Below are positions 9,298 through 18,275 of a stretch of 64,000 bases of DNA, piece after piece (the first letter of the stretch is position 1; each line of letters begins with the position of its first letter). The stretch comes from RGEC01 sp964475595 (lineage in GTDB: Bacteria; Bacteroidota; Bacteroidia; NS11-12g; UBA955), in assembly GCA_964475595.1 (NCBI GenBank), contig CAYYXG010000001.1, positions 124,001-188,000 of the forward strand, in the 5' to 3' direction. Made by a program: the position numbers and the translations under genes. A model generated the notes under the pieces. That model saw only the letters and a program-made list of their open reading frames with translations, was not told the origin of the DNA and ran no database searches.

Positions 9298-10700
9298 AAC
9301 ATATTCAGGAAGTACTATTCTTGCTGGGCTCATTGGGCTTTGTAGTTGGACTAAAAATGATGGGCAAACCCGACAGTGCTCGCAAAGGCAATCTGGTAGC
9401 TGCAGCCGGTATGCTTTTCGCTGTTCTGGGTATTATGTTTTTTAAACATGGCGAGGAGGGTATTCACGTCGTTAATAACGTTGGACTAATTTCAGCTGCT
9501 ATTGGTGTTGGAACGCTGGTGGGCTGGCTGATGGCCAAACGAGTTCAGATGACTGCCATGCCCGAAATGGTTTCTTTATTCAATGGTATGGGTGGTTTGT
9601 GTGCAGCACTTATATCGCTGCTGGAATGGAAATTCAAAGGGGATTCTATTGCTACTATGCCTGCTGGTGAATACCTGGCTATTATTGCAGGTCTTATCAT
9701 TGGTACCGTATCGTTTGTGGGCAGCATTGTAGCGTGGGGTAAGCTTAGTGGTAAACTGGGAGATTTTAGGTTTCCAGGACAGCAGTTTATCAACATTGTG
9801 ATGCTGCTTGCCATAGTAGGTGCTGCCTGGATGAACTTTGGAGCCGCCGCCGATGGAAATATGCTGTATTTCTACCTTGTCATCATTCTTGCTTCCGTTT
9901 ATGGCCTTTTATTCGTATTCCCCATCGGGGGGGCTGATATGCCGGTTGTGATTTCTTTGCTGAACTCGTTTACCGGTGTGGCTGCTGCCTGCGGTGGATT
10001 TTTATACCACAACAATGTAATGCTGATGGGTGGCGTTTTGGTAGGGTCTGCGGGTACTATCCTTACCATCGTGATGTGCAAAGCCATGAATCGCAGTCTT
10101 ACCAATGTGTTAATTGGTGCCGTGGGTGGAAGTTCTGCTGCTGCGTCTTCAGGTGGTAAATCCGGTGGCAGCGTGCGTGAAGTGCAGGCAACCGATGTGG
10201 CCATTTTGATGAAATATGCCCAAAAAGTGATTGTAGTGCCCGGTTATGGTCTGGCAGTTGCACAGGCGCAGCATGTAGTGCATGAGCTGGAGGGATTGCT
10301 TGAAGCCGAAGGGGTGGAGGTGAAATATGCCATTCATCCTGTAGCGGGTCGTATGCCGGGTCACATGAATGTGTTGCTGGCTGAGAGCAACGTTAGTTAT
10401 GATAAGCTAGTGGAAATGGAGCATATCAACCCAGAGTTTGCTACAACGGATGTGGTCCTGGTGGTAGGTGCAAACGATGTGGTGAACCCCGCAGCCAAAA
10501 CCGATCCGTCAAGCCCAATTTATGGTATGCCCATTCTGGATGTAGAAAACGCCAAACAGGTTATCGTATTGAAACGAAGTATGAAATCCGGTTATGCGGG
10601 TATTGAAAATGAACTTTTCTACAACAGCAAGTGCGGCATGTTGTTTGGCGACGCCAAAGAAAGCCTGCAAAAGCTGGTGAATGAGGTAAAAACGCTGTAA
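9294..10700 (+). CDS. pntB: NAD(P) transhydrogenase subunit beta
   Basis: This 468-residue protein has eight or nine membrane helices (residues ~1-270), a Gly/Ser-rich linker (SSAAASSGGKSGG), and a C-terminal NADP-binding domain III. Domain III shows VPGYGLAVAQAQH, GRMPGHMNVLLAE and GANDVVNPAAK, the expected NADP-binding loops. GMGGLCAALISLLE and PVVISLLNSFTGVAAA are conserved transmembrane segments of the proton channel. With the two upstream alpha genes it completes a working enzyme that supplies NADPH. The operon stands alone: the flanking genes on both sides are T9SS cargo. Confidence 0.96.
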   Translation: MKHIQEVLFLLGSLGFVVGLKMMGKPDSARKGNLVAAAGMLFAVLGIMFFKHGEEGIHVVNNVGLISAAIGVGTLVGWLMAKRVQMTAMPEMVSLFNGMGGLCAALISLLEWKFKGDSIATMPAGEYLAIIAGLIIGTVSFVGSIVAWGKLSGKLGDFRFPGQQFINIVMLLAIVGAAWMNFGAAADGNMLYFYLVIILASVYGLLFVFPIGGADMPVVISLLNSFTGVAAACGGFLYHNNVMLMGGVLVGSAGTILTIVMCKAMNRSLTNVLIGAVGGSSAAASSGGKSGGSVREVQATDVAILMKYAQKVIVVPGYGLAVAQAQHVVHELEGLLEAEGVEVKYAIHPVAGRMPGHMNVLLAESNVSYDKLVEMEHINPEFATTDVVLVVGANDVVNPAAKTDPSSPIYGMPILDVENAKQVIVLKRSMKSGYAGIENELFYNSKCGMLFGDAKESLQKLVNEVKTL

Positions 10701-10730
10701 GAATAATAGTTCGGCAACCGATAATTGCCG

Positions 10731-10737
10731 TAATTTG
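10731..10737 (+). promoter_or_regulatory. -7-like box TAATTTG
   Basis: The 7-mer TAATTTG followed by C is one base shorter than the TAnnTTTG consensus. The same 7-mer precedes several other starts in the window. It ends 9 bases before the ATG at 10747. Confidence 0.4.
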
Positions 10738-10746
10738 CATTTTCCC

Positions 10747-12888
10747 ATGAAGTCATTTCTGCTTTCGATATTATTGCTGTTCACAACAGCGTCATTTTCC
10801 CAAACCTATTACTATCAGTTCGCTCAAAAAGGCAATCCGGGCGGCATTAACAATGAAAACGACCAGGAAAGTGACAATGGTGGAGGCTGGGTACTTATCA
10901 TGGATTCGGCTGCAAGGCCCTCATATTCTGCCATTCAGGCACTACCGATAGGTTTTGATTTTCAGTTTGCCGGACAAGCCGTTACCCATTTTAAAGTAAG
11001 CAGCACGGGTTTTCTCACTTTTGACACCCTGGCAGCCAACGCCCCAATAATTGGACCTGAAGCATTGCCCAGCAACAATTTGCCTAACCAAACCATCAGC
11101 ATCTGGGGGATGGAAGCTTTTGGTAATAATGACAAAGTAATTTGTAAGGTTTTCGGTAATCCGCCAAACCGACAGTTCTGGGTTAAGTTCTATAGCATGA
11201 GTACCCCCGGCGATAGTTTGTCATACCAATATTGGAGCATGGTGCTGGAAGAAGGCAGTCATGATATTTATCTGGTTTCTATGAATCACGGAGCTGTGCG
11301 GGATTATATTTCTCCAAAACATTCACTGGGTATACAGATTTCTGCGACCAATGCCACAATGGTTAGCGGTAGCCCCAATATACTGAATATCCCTTCGGGA
11401 GATTCTCGTAATGATAACTTTTACTATCGTTTCATTTATGGAAATCAGCCCACAACCGATGTGGCTGTTACTTCCTTTAAATTGCCGCTACTGACCCTTG
11501 CAGGAAATTCCAATGCCATCAAAGTGGTTGTTAAAAATGAGGGTTCCCAGGCGGTGAACTCACTAAAGCTAAATTATCAGCTTAATGGCGGAACCATACA
11601 AACCTATGATCTGAATGGATTGAATATCCAGCCCTCTTCAGGTTCTTTTGATACACTCAGTGTTCCTGGCAGTATTGCGGCTACCATTCCCGGAGAAATA
11701 CAACGTATTAAGGTATGGGTGAGCGATGTGAACGGAAGCAATGAATTGAATACAACCAATGACAGTGCGACTGCTCATACCACCGTTTATGTCGGCTTGG
11801 CGCCTAAAAACAGCAAAGTATTGCTAGAATATGCTACGGGTGCCTGGTGCGCAGACTGCCCACCAGCGGATGCCGTGGTAGAAAAAATGAGGAAATCCAT
11901 GGGTGATTCCCTTGTGGTAATTGCCCACCACACGCTGGATGGTATGTCTTTGCCGGGTGATTCCTTTGTGAGGGAAAAACTGGACTCTTTCCCGGCGGCC
12001 ATCGTTCAAAGAAACGCTGTTCCCGTAAACCAACAAATTGCTGTTGAAGGCACCGCTAATTGGTTAGATGCTGTTCGCAATGCATTGCAAAGGCAGCGTT
12101 GGGCAGACATTCGACTGAGTAATCTTGAACTTGATACCTTTGGTTTGCTCAGCTGGAAGATGAAGGTGAAAATGTTGGATTATGTGTCCAAATCAGATGT
12201 TAGGGTTGGAACTGTGGTTGTTGAGGATAACATTAGGGGCAATGGACAGGCATTTGATCAACAGGTAGCCAATAAGTATCTCATCGCCGAAGGCAGTTCT
12301 TTTCAGGGGAAATCGAACCCGTTGGTGGGTTATTTTCATCAAAATGTGCCGGTATCATTTCCTGCAGGCATTTGGGGAACACCCTTCGCCACCGGCGCAG
12401 AGGTGCTCAAACCCGGCGATAGTTTTGAATGGAATATGAGTTACCGTTTTAACAAGCTGTTAAAGAAAGAATTTATGCCGTCTACATCCCAATATTTTCC
12501 CAGCGGCACTGATGTGTTTGTTTCCGGGAAACCCATGGATATGAAGGTAGTGGCATTTTTGGCCCTAAATGGTCAGGGAGGAGATAGAAGTGTTTTAGCT
12601 GTTACCCAATCCAGGTTGTGGGAGGTGAGTCTTAATAACCGTAAAATCAGCAAGGAAAATATGCGCCTTTATCCCAGCCCTGCCCATGAATATGCGTTAC
12701 TGGCCACCGAAATAACAGGGGAGAAGCGGATTGTATTATGGAATACAGCCGGACGTATAATCAGGGAGTTTACCACCCGCGATGCGGCTGTTTTCATTTC
12801 AACTGAAACCCTGGCGGACGGAATTTATTACTTACAATGTGTGGGTGCCAACCAAATAAAGCAGGCAACCCTGATGGTGCGTCACTGA
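10747..12888 (+). CDS. T9SS sorting domain protein with Omp28/thioredoxin-like domain
   Basis: An exported protein of about 713 residues. The signal peptide is MKSFLLSILLLFTTASFSQ; the ATG at 10747 is chosen over 10735 because it gives a clean signal peptide and follows a -7-like box. The N-terminal ~230 residues look like an adhesin-type beta domain with metalloprotease-associated character. A CARDB-like segment follows (TDVAVTSFKLPLLTLAGNS). Around residues 355-470 comes an Omp28-like thioredoxin-fold segment with TGAWCADCPPAD, a CxxC motif in the position of a redox or metal site. The last ~80 residues are a T9SS type A sorting domain (MRLYPSPAHE... LADGIYYLQ). Likely surface-located or secreted; the substrate is unknown. 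Confidence 0.8.
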   Translation: MKSFLLSILLLFTTASFSQTYYYQFAQKGNPGGINNENDQESDNGGGWVLIMDSAARPSYSAIQALPIGFDFQFAGQAVTHFKVSSTGFLTFDTLAANAPIIGPEALPSNNLPNQTISIWGMEAFGNNDKVICKVFGNPPNRQFWVKFYSMSTPGDSLSYQYWSMVLEEGSHDIYLVSMNHGAVRDYISPKHSLGIQISATNATMVSGSPNILNIPSGDSRNDNFYYRFIYGNQPTTDVAVTSFKLPLLTLAGNSNAIKVVVKNEGSQAVNSLKLNYQLNGGTIQTYDLNGLNIQPSSGSFDTLSVPGSIAATIPGEIQRIKVWVSDVNGSNELNTTNDSATAHTTVYVGLAPKNSKVLLEYATGAWCADCPPADAVVEKMRKSMGDSLVVIAHHTLDGMSLPGDSFVREKLDSFPAAIVQRNAVPVNQQIAVEGTANWLDAVRNALQRQRWADIRLSNLELDTFGLLSWKMKVKMLDYVSKSDVRVGTVVVEDNIRGNGQAFDQQVANKYLIAEGSSFQGKSNPLVGYFHQNVPVSFPAGIWGTPFATGAEVLKPGDSFEWNMSYRFNKLLKKEFMPSTSQYFPSGTDVFVSGKPMDMKVVAFLALNGQGGDRSVLAVTQSRLWEVSLNNRKISKENMRLYPSPAHEYALLATEITGEKRIVLWNTAGRIIREFTTRDAAVFISTETLADGIYYLQCVGANQIKQATLMVRH

Positions 12889-14918
12889 TTCAGTGAAATC
12901 AGATCCTGAATCATATCAAGGGCCTGCTCTTCATTATGTACCGGCTCCAGGCAGGTTTCGCCCAAGCAAACATAAATATGCAGTGAATCCATTTTTTTGC
13001 CGGTAAATTGCGGTAAATCGTTTCCATTTTCTGTGAAAGAAACCTGAGCATGTGCAGGTAGGGCGAAAAGCAGTTTTTGAGCGGCAGCTTTGGATTGTGG
13101 TCCGGTGCAGGTTACCTGTATTAATCCTGATGATGTAGATAGGGCCATTCTGCCCCAATTGCTATACCATCCGGGGTATTCTGCCAGTTGTTTTTTTACA
13201 AAACCCAGCAAATCTTTGCCCATGCTCATATATCCCTGTTTCTGAAAAATGGTGCCCAACTTGCAGAGTGTATGGGCCATTACAGACACCGAACTGTTGA
13301 TCACATCATCGGACAGGTCTGTTTTTCTGACAATCAGGTTTTCTCCATCTTCAGGCGAGAAGTAAAAAGCCCCTGTTTCGGCATCCCGAAATTTCTGAAT
13401 GGCTGTATCGGTAAGGGTTTTAGCAAAATGGGCGTATTCGGATTTACCGGTAGCTGTGTAAAGTGCGGTCAATCCCTCGGCAATACAGGCGTAATCTTCA
13501 AGGAAGGCGGGAATACTAGCTTTGCCGCGACTGTAAATGCGAAATAGCGTGTTGTTTTGCCAAAGGTTTTCCTGAATCCATGATGCCAGTTTTTCTGCTT
13601 GTTGAAGATAAGTGGTATTGTTTAAGTACAGGCCCGCATCTGAGAGTGCTTTCAGCATCAGTCCGTTCCATGCAGCAATGATTTTATTGTCAAGTCCCGG
13701 ACGTGGCCGTAAATCCTGAAAATCACGCAGTTTTTGCTTTACAGTTTTTAAGAGCGCTGTGTAGGAACTTACATCCATGTTTAGGGTTTCCAGTACCTGT
13801 AGGGGTGCCAGTTTTCGATGAAGGATGTTTTGACCATGTTCCCAGTTGCCAGTTTCAGTACAAGAAAAAACCGTACTGGCAAATTCCAGTTCATCCTGAT
13901 TGAGACATTGGTTTAATTCAGCATGACTGAAGACATAAAATTTGCCCTCTACGCCTTCACTGTCTGCGTCTAATGCGCTGAAGAATGCAATTCCGTCACA
14001 CAATTCATTTAGGCAAAAATGAATGCATTCTGTGGCAATTTCTTTGTAGAGTGGTGCATCGGATATGGCATAGGCACGACTAAATAAACTGATGAGCTGG
14101 GCATTGTCATACAGCATTTTTTCAAAATGGGGAGCAAACCACTTCCCGTCTGTGCTGTACCTACAAAAACCTCCCCGTAGATGATCGTAAATGCCTCCAT
14201 TGGCCATTTTAAGTAGTGACAGGTGGGTAAAGTCCAGGGCTTCCTCATTGCCGGTCTGCAAATAATAATCCAATAGAAATTCATACTGATTGGGGAGTGG
14301 AAATTTGGGCACCCGGTTTGCACCGCCTTCTTCCCAATCAAATCCCTCGGCCATTTTTTCATAGAGGGCAGGTATTTCTGCTTTATTAAACCATGATGAT
14401 TGTATCGATATTGCCTCATTCATGCCTTTGAGGCCATTCATCACCTTGGATGCATATTCTCTTGCTTTCTCTTGTTCATGATTCCATAGGGTGTGAATCT
14501 GCAAAAGTACCTGCTGCCATTTATCGATGGGGAAGTAGGTGCCGGCGTAGATAGGACTGCCGTCGGGCAGACAAAATACGTTCAGTGGCCAGCCCCCTCG
14601 TCCTGTCATGAGTTGACAGGCATCCATATAAACCATGTCAATGTCCGGGCGTTCCTCTCGGTCAACTTTCACATTGATGAAAAATGTATTCATTAGTTCG
14701 GCGGTTTTTTCATCCTCAAAACACTCTTTTTCCATCACATGGCACCAGTGACAGGCGCTGTACCCCACGCTGATGAGTACAGGTTTATTTTCACGCTGTG
14801 CCTGCTGCCAGAGTTCTTTGTGCCATTCAATCCAGTTGACCGGGTTGTGGGCATGTTGCAATAAATATGGACTGCCAGCGTTTATTAGGGCATTGGTATG
14901 TTTGGGATTGGCTTTCAC
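12882..14918 (-). CDS. Thioredoxin domain-containing protein, YyaL/DUF255 (SSP411) family
   Basis: A 678-residue member of the conserved YyaL/spermatogenesis-associated protein 20 family. The N-terminal thioredoxin-like DUF255 domain contains ISVGYSACHWCHVMEKE (CHWC, residues ~50-66) and the downstream VDREERPDID and GGWPLNVF motifs. The C-terminal part is an (alpha/alpha)6 glycosidase-like barrel seen in N-acylglucosamine 2-epimerase relatives (DNKIIAAWNGLMLKAL, FLEDYACIAEGL). The molecular function of the family is not established. The start is a GTG; the first residues MKANPKHTNALINAGSPYLL match the usual family N-terminus. Its 3' end overlaps the converging T9SS gene by 7 bases. Confidence 0.92.
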   Translation of the reverse strand: MKANPKHTNALINAGSPYLLQHAHNPVNWIEWHKELWQQAQRENKPVLISVGYSACHWCHVMEKECFEDEKTAELMNTFFINVKVDREERPDIDMVYMDACQLMTGRGGWPLNVFCLPDGSPIYAGTYFPIDKWQQVLLQIHTLWNHEQEKAREYASKVMNGLKGMNEAISIQSSWFNKAEIPALYEKMAEGFDWEEGGANRVPKFPLPNQYEFLLDYYLQTGNEEALDFTHLSLLKMANGGIYDHLRGGFCRYSTDGKWFAPHFEKMLYDNAQLISLFSRAYAISDAPLYKEIATECIHFCLNELCDGIAFFSALDADSEGVEGKFYVFSHAELNQCLNQDELEFASTVFSCTETGNWEHGQNILHRKLAPLQVLETLNMDVSSYTALLKTVKQKLRDFQDLRPRPGLDNKIIAAWNGLMLKALSDAGLYLNNTTYLQQAEKLASWIQENLWQNNTLFRIYSRGKASIPAFLEDYACIAEGLTALYTATGKSEYAHFAKTLTDTAIQKFRDAETGAFYFSPEDGENLIVRKTDLSDDVINSSVSVMAHTLCKLGTIFQKQGYMSMGKDLLGFVKKQLAEYPGWYSNWGRMALSTSSGLIQVTCTGPQSKAAAQKLLFALPAHAQVSFTENGNDLPQFTGKKMDSLHIYVCLGETCLEPVHNEEQALDMIQDLISLNQ

Positions 14919-14931
14919 GTGAACTTGATGT

Positions 14932-14938
14932 TAATTTG
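14932..14938 (+). promoter_or_regulatory. -7-like box TAATTTG
   Basis: TAATTTG ends 7 bases before the ATG at 14946, between the divergent starts of the YyaL-family gene and the small exported protein. Confidence 0.4.
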
Positions 14939-14945
14939 AACAATC

Positions 14946-15473
14946 ATGGGCAAAGTTCGTTTGGCAGGGGCAATATTCAGCACATTGCTGATAATTAATG
15001 TGGCGTTCAGCCAGCGAGTGCTTATTGCCGATACCTTGCCCCGCAAATCTTTTGTCAATTATCGCGAAGCAACCGATACCTTGTGGAACAAACTGGCATT
15101 TAGGAAGAAATCATCGCTGCTGACATACACCGCATCAGATTCTGTGTACTACCGAATGCTGAGAAAACAGAACCCAGAACTGAATGCGCAAATTATGCGG
15201 GGATTATGGTTGAATTATGGATACAAGGTCGATAAATCCTATGGTAAGGTTTATAAACAATTGAGGAAACAAAAAATAGGGTTGCAGCGGGCAAAGCGGG
15301 ATACCATACTTGTTTCATTCACCGCAAAAAATGCGGAGATTATGAGGGTGGAACAATACTTCAGAAAAGGGAAAATACAGTATTGTATGCGATTTATGCT
15401 TTGGAATGCGGAAAACGGCTGGTATTATACCGGCAGTATCGATTTCTTTGAGGACCGAACGCGTTTGCGTTAG
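14946..15473 (+). CDS. Hypothetical exported protein
   Basis: A 175-residue protein that I do not recognise. The first ~22 residues are a signal peptide (AGAIFSTLLIINVAFSQ). The rest is basic, rich in Lys, Arg and Tyr, and has no cysteine cluster. A KVYKQLRKQKIGLQRAKRD segment is probably helical, and the end (GWYYTGSIDFFEDRTRLR) is beta-rich. It is likely periplasmic. It is divergent from the YyaL-type gene and overlaps the 3' end of pyrD by 4 bases (convergent). Confidence 0.7.
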   Translation: MGKVRLAGAIFSTLLIINVAFSQRVLIADTLPRKSFVNYREATDTLWNKLAFRKKSSLLTYTASDSVYYRMLRKQNPELNAQIMRGLWLNYGYKVDKSYGKVYKQLRKQKIGLQRAKRDTILVSFTAKNAEIMRVEQYFRKGKIQYCMRFMLWNAENGWYYTGSIDFFEDRTRLR

Positions 15474-16486
15474 AGGCCCGTCAGCAATTGTTTCACCATG
15501 CCCGGGCCCTGGTAAACAAACCCTGTGTACACCTGAAACAGATTGGCTCCTGCTACTTTTTTCTCCTGTAGGTCTTTGGGGGTGAAAATTCCTCCTGCCC
15601 CAATGATGGGATAATCCTTGCCGAGCAATTCTCGCAATTGTTCAATGATTACATTGCTTTTCTGCCTTACCGGGGCGCCACTGAGTCCGCCTGCACCAAT
15701 TTTGTCAAGGGTATTCTGCCCACAAACCAGATTTTCTCTGGAGATGGTAGTATTGGTGGCAATAATTCCTTCGATATTGCATTCGCGAACGGTATCAACA
15801 ATTTCACGCAGGGCTTCCGGGGTTAAATCCGGTGCGATTTTCAGTAGTATGGGTTTTGAATTTTCGTACTGATTTCTCAGTCGATGCAGTTCCTGAAACA
15901 GGGCGGTTAAAAATGCCTTTTCCTGTAATTCGCGCAAGCCGGGGGTGTTGGGGCTGCTGACGTTCACCACAATGTAATCTACCCAGGGATAGATTTTTTC
16001 AAAACAGGTTCTGTAGTCGTCTATGGCATTTTCATTGGGTGTAACTTTGTTCTTTCCAATATTGCCGCCCACAATGAGGTCTGAAGGACGTTTTTTCAAT
16101 CGTTCCACCATGGCATCAATTCCCTGATTATTGAAGCCCATACGGTTTATCAGCGCCAAATCTTTTTTTAAACGGAAAAGGCGGGGCTTAGGGTTCCCGG
16201 CTTGTGGCAATGGGGTTACAGTGCCTACTTCCACAAAACCAAAACCCAGGTTTTGAAGCAAATGCAGCCACCTTGCATCCTTGTCAAATCCGGCGGCTAA
16301 GCCAATGGGATTGGGGAAATTGATACCCAGAAAATGAACGGTATGCTTGATTTTGCTTTGATATTGTTGTTTAATTGTTTGCCTAATAATGGGCAGTTTC
16401 AAGCCAATTGCCAGGAGGTCCATAGCCAGATAATGCGCCTTTTCAGGGGGTAGTAAAAAGAGGAAAAATCGCAATATCCCGTACAT
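15470..16486 (-). CDS. pyrD: Dihydroorotate dehydrogenase (quinone), class 2
   Basis: This 338-residue protein oxidises dihydroorotate to orotate at the membrane, passing electrons to quinone, the fourth step of pyrimidine synthesis. Class 2 features: an N-terminal hydrophobic/amphipathic helix (FFLFLLPPEKAHYLAMDLL), GLAAGFDKDARWL, VEVGTVTPLPQAGNPKPRLF, and NVSSPNTPGLRELQ with the catalytic serine. FMN-binding GAGGIFTPKD is near the end. It starts 5 bases after purH stops, so the two nucleotide-synthesis genes are very likely cotranscribed and would give linked purine and pyrimidine output. Confidence 0.96.
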   Translation of the reverse strand: MYGILRFFLFLLPPEKAHYLAMDLLAIGLKLPIIRQTIKQQYQSKIKHTVHFLGINFPNPIGLAAGFDKDARWLHLLQNLGFGFVEVGTVTPLPQAGNPKPRLFRLKKDLALINRMGFNNQGIDAMVERLKKRPSDLIVGGNIGKNKVTPNENAIDDYRTCFEKIYPWVDYIVVNVSSPNTPGLRELQEKAFLTALFQELHRLRNQYENSKPILLKIAPDLTPEALREIVDTVRECNIEGIIATNTTISRENLVCGQNTLDKIGAGGLSGAPVRQKSNVIIEQLRELLGKDYPIIGAGGIFTPKDLQEKKVAGANLFQVYTGFVYQGPGMVKQLLTGL

Positions 16487-16491
16487 AGCAA

Positions 16492-17988
16492 TCAGTGTTT
16501 AAAGTGCCGCATGCCGGTTATTACCATGGCCATATTGTTTGCGTTGCAATAATCAATGCTGGCCTGATCTTTGATGCTTCCACCGGGCTGTACAACGGCT
16601 TTGATACCGGCTTTATCGGCAATTTCCACACAATCAGGGAAGGGGAAGAAGGCGTCGGAAGCCATCACGGCACCCTCCAGTTCAAACCCAAAGCGCCCGG
16701 CTTTTTCGATGGCCTGATTCAATGCATCAACGCGGCTGGTTTGTCCGGTTCCACTGGCCAACAGCTGATTATTCTTTGCCAACACGATGGTGTTGCTTTT
16801 GGTGTGTTTAACAATTTTCAGGGCAAATTCCAGGTCTGCAAACTGACTGTCGGTAGGAACCAGTGTGGTAGCCGGTTTCATATCTGCCCTGCCGGCAAGG
16901 CCATGGTCTCGGTCCTGAATCAGTTCACCGTTCAGCACCGTTCTAATGAGTTGTTGCTTGAACATGCCATGTTGGGTTTTTAGTAAAATACGGTTAGTCT
17001 TTGCCTGAAGAATTTGCAGCGCTTCCGGCGAGAAATCCTCGGCCATAAGTACTTCAAAGAAGAGCGAATCAATCTTTTTTGCCGTAGCACCGTCTACGGT
17101 AGCATTGATGGCAAGTATGCCGCCAAAAGCGGAAACGGGATCGCAGGCAAGCGCATCATCCCATGCGGTTTCTGCGGTTTTGCGGGTTGCCACACCACAG
17201 GCGTTGTTGTGTTTTACAATCACACAGGTTACGCCCTGGTTTTTATCAAAATCGCGCAATAGGCACAGGGCGCTGTCCACGTCCAGCAGGTTGTTATAGC
17301 TAAGTTCCTTACCCTGTAATTTGGTGAACATTGCTTCCAGGTTGCCCCTGAATTCGGCTTTTTGGTGTGGATTTTCTCCGTAGCGCAACGGATAACTTTT
17401 AGCTCCGCCAAACCAATCGGCAATTTGCCTGTCGTAATGGGCTGTGGTATTGAACGCCCTGCGGGCAAGTTCTTTTCTTTCACTAATGGTTAATGTGCCG
17501 TTGCCATGGGTGTATTTCTCCATGAACCAGCTATAATCTGCTTTGTCGCTAATGATGCAGGTGTGGTTGAAATTTTTAGCTCCGGCTCGAATTAAAGAAA
17601 CGCCGCCTATGTCAATTTTTTCAATCACTTCCTGCTCAGTGCCACCGGCATTTACCGTTTCTGTGAAAGGGTATAAATCTACAATAACTAAGTCTAATAA
17701 TGGAATTTCATATTGGGCTGTTTCGGATAAATCCTGCTGATTTTCACGGCGAGCCAGAATGCCGCCAAACACTTTAGGGTGAAGGGTTTTAACCCGTCCG
17801 CCCAAAATGCTGGGGTACCCTGTTACCTGTTCAATTCCGGTGCAGGGAATTCCCAGTTCTTCAATGAATTTCTGGGTTCCTCCGGTGCTGTAAATGGTTA
17901 CGTTGTTTTGCTGTAAGGCATGAAGAATGGGCTCAAGACCGTCTTTGTAAAAAACAGAAATCAGCGCAGATTTAATTTTAACATCCAC
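16492..17988 (-). CDS. purH: Bifunctional AICAR formyltransferase/IMP cyclohydrolase
   Basis: This 498-residue protein catalyses the last two steps of purine synthesis (AICAR to FAICAR to IMP). The N-terminal cyclohydrolase domain (MGS fold) shows YSTGGTQKFI and GGRVKTLHPKVFGG. The formyltransferase domain shows LRYGENPHQKAEF, VIVKHNNACGVA (catalytic Lys-His pair) and SDAFFPFPDCVE. The start is GTG at 17988. The box TAATTTCG (minus strand, 17993-18000) ends only 4 bases before that GTG, so the transcript is probably leaderless. pyrD follows in the same operon. Confidence 0.96.
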   Translation of the reverse strand: MDVKIKSALISVFYKDGLEPILHALQQNNVTIYSTGGTQKFIEELGIPCTGIEQVTGYPSILGGRVKTLHPKVFGGILARRENQQDLSETAQYEIPLLDLVIVDLYPFTETVNAGGTEQEVIEKIDIGGVSLIRAGAKNFNHTCIISDKADYSWFMEKYTHGNGTLTISERKELARRAFNTTAHYDRQIADWFGGAKSYPLRYGENPHQKAEFRGNLEAMFTKLQGKELSYNNLLDVDSALCLLRDFDKNQGVTCVIVKHNNACGVATRKTAETAWDDALACDPVSAFGGILAINATVDGATAKKIDSLFFEVLMAEDFSPEALQILQAKTNRILLKTQHGMFKQQLIRTVLNGELIQDRDHGLAGRADMKPATTLVPTDSQFADLEFALKIVKHTKSNTIVLAKNNQLLASGTGQTSRVDALNQAIEKAGRFGFELEGAVMASDAFFPFPDCVEIADKAGIKAVVQPGGSIKDQASIDYCNANNMAMVITGMRHFKH

Positions 17989-17992
17989 ACCG

Positions 17993-18000
17993 CGAAATTA
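17993..18000 (-). promoter_or_regulatory. -7-like box TAATTTCG before purH
   Basis: The same octamer also precedes secA (21614-21621) and typA (51959-51966), in each case 4 to 17 bases before the start codon. It differs from TAnnTTTG in the last two bases, so it is either a promoter variant or a shared regulatory site. Confidence 0.35.
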
Positions 18001-18065
18001 GCTTTCAATAAACGGTAACGGATATTGATCATCACAAAGGTTTTTACATTTTGTACACAAAAACC

Positions 18066-18263
18066 TCAGGTTAAAGAATATTTAATTTTTATTTTTTCGT
18101 TCGGTTTGCGGTTACCCTTGTTGTGCCTGGGCTCGTACGGACAATTCCTGCACCCACTTCCGCAGCAAATCCCACGTTTAAAAAGATAATATTCGGTAAA
18201 AACCAAATATCCGTTTTCGAAATAATAGTCAGAATGTGCCTTTTCGGGCTCTTTCTCGCTCAT
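18066..18263 (-). CDS. DUF5522 family small cysteine-rich protein
   Basis: A 65-residue protein with a compact Cys cluster, RGICCGSGCRNCPYEP (residues ~31-46), and the preceding YYFENGYLVFTEYYLFKRG. This matches the small DUF5522 proteins common in Bacteroidota. The CC-x3-C-x2-C spacing suggests metal binding, which is inference. Function unknown. It begins 12 bases after secA stops, on the same strand, so it is probably the second gene of a secA operon. Confidence 0.8.
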   Translation of the reverse strand: MSEKEPEKAHSDYYFENGYLVFTEYYLFKRGICCGSGCRNCPYEPRHNKGNRKPNEKIKIKYSLT

Positions 18264-18275
18264 TGACGGGCCGTT

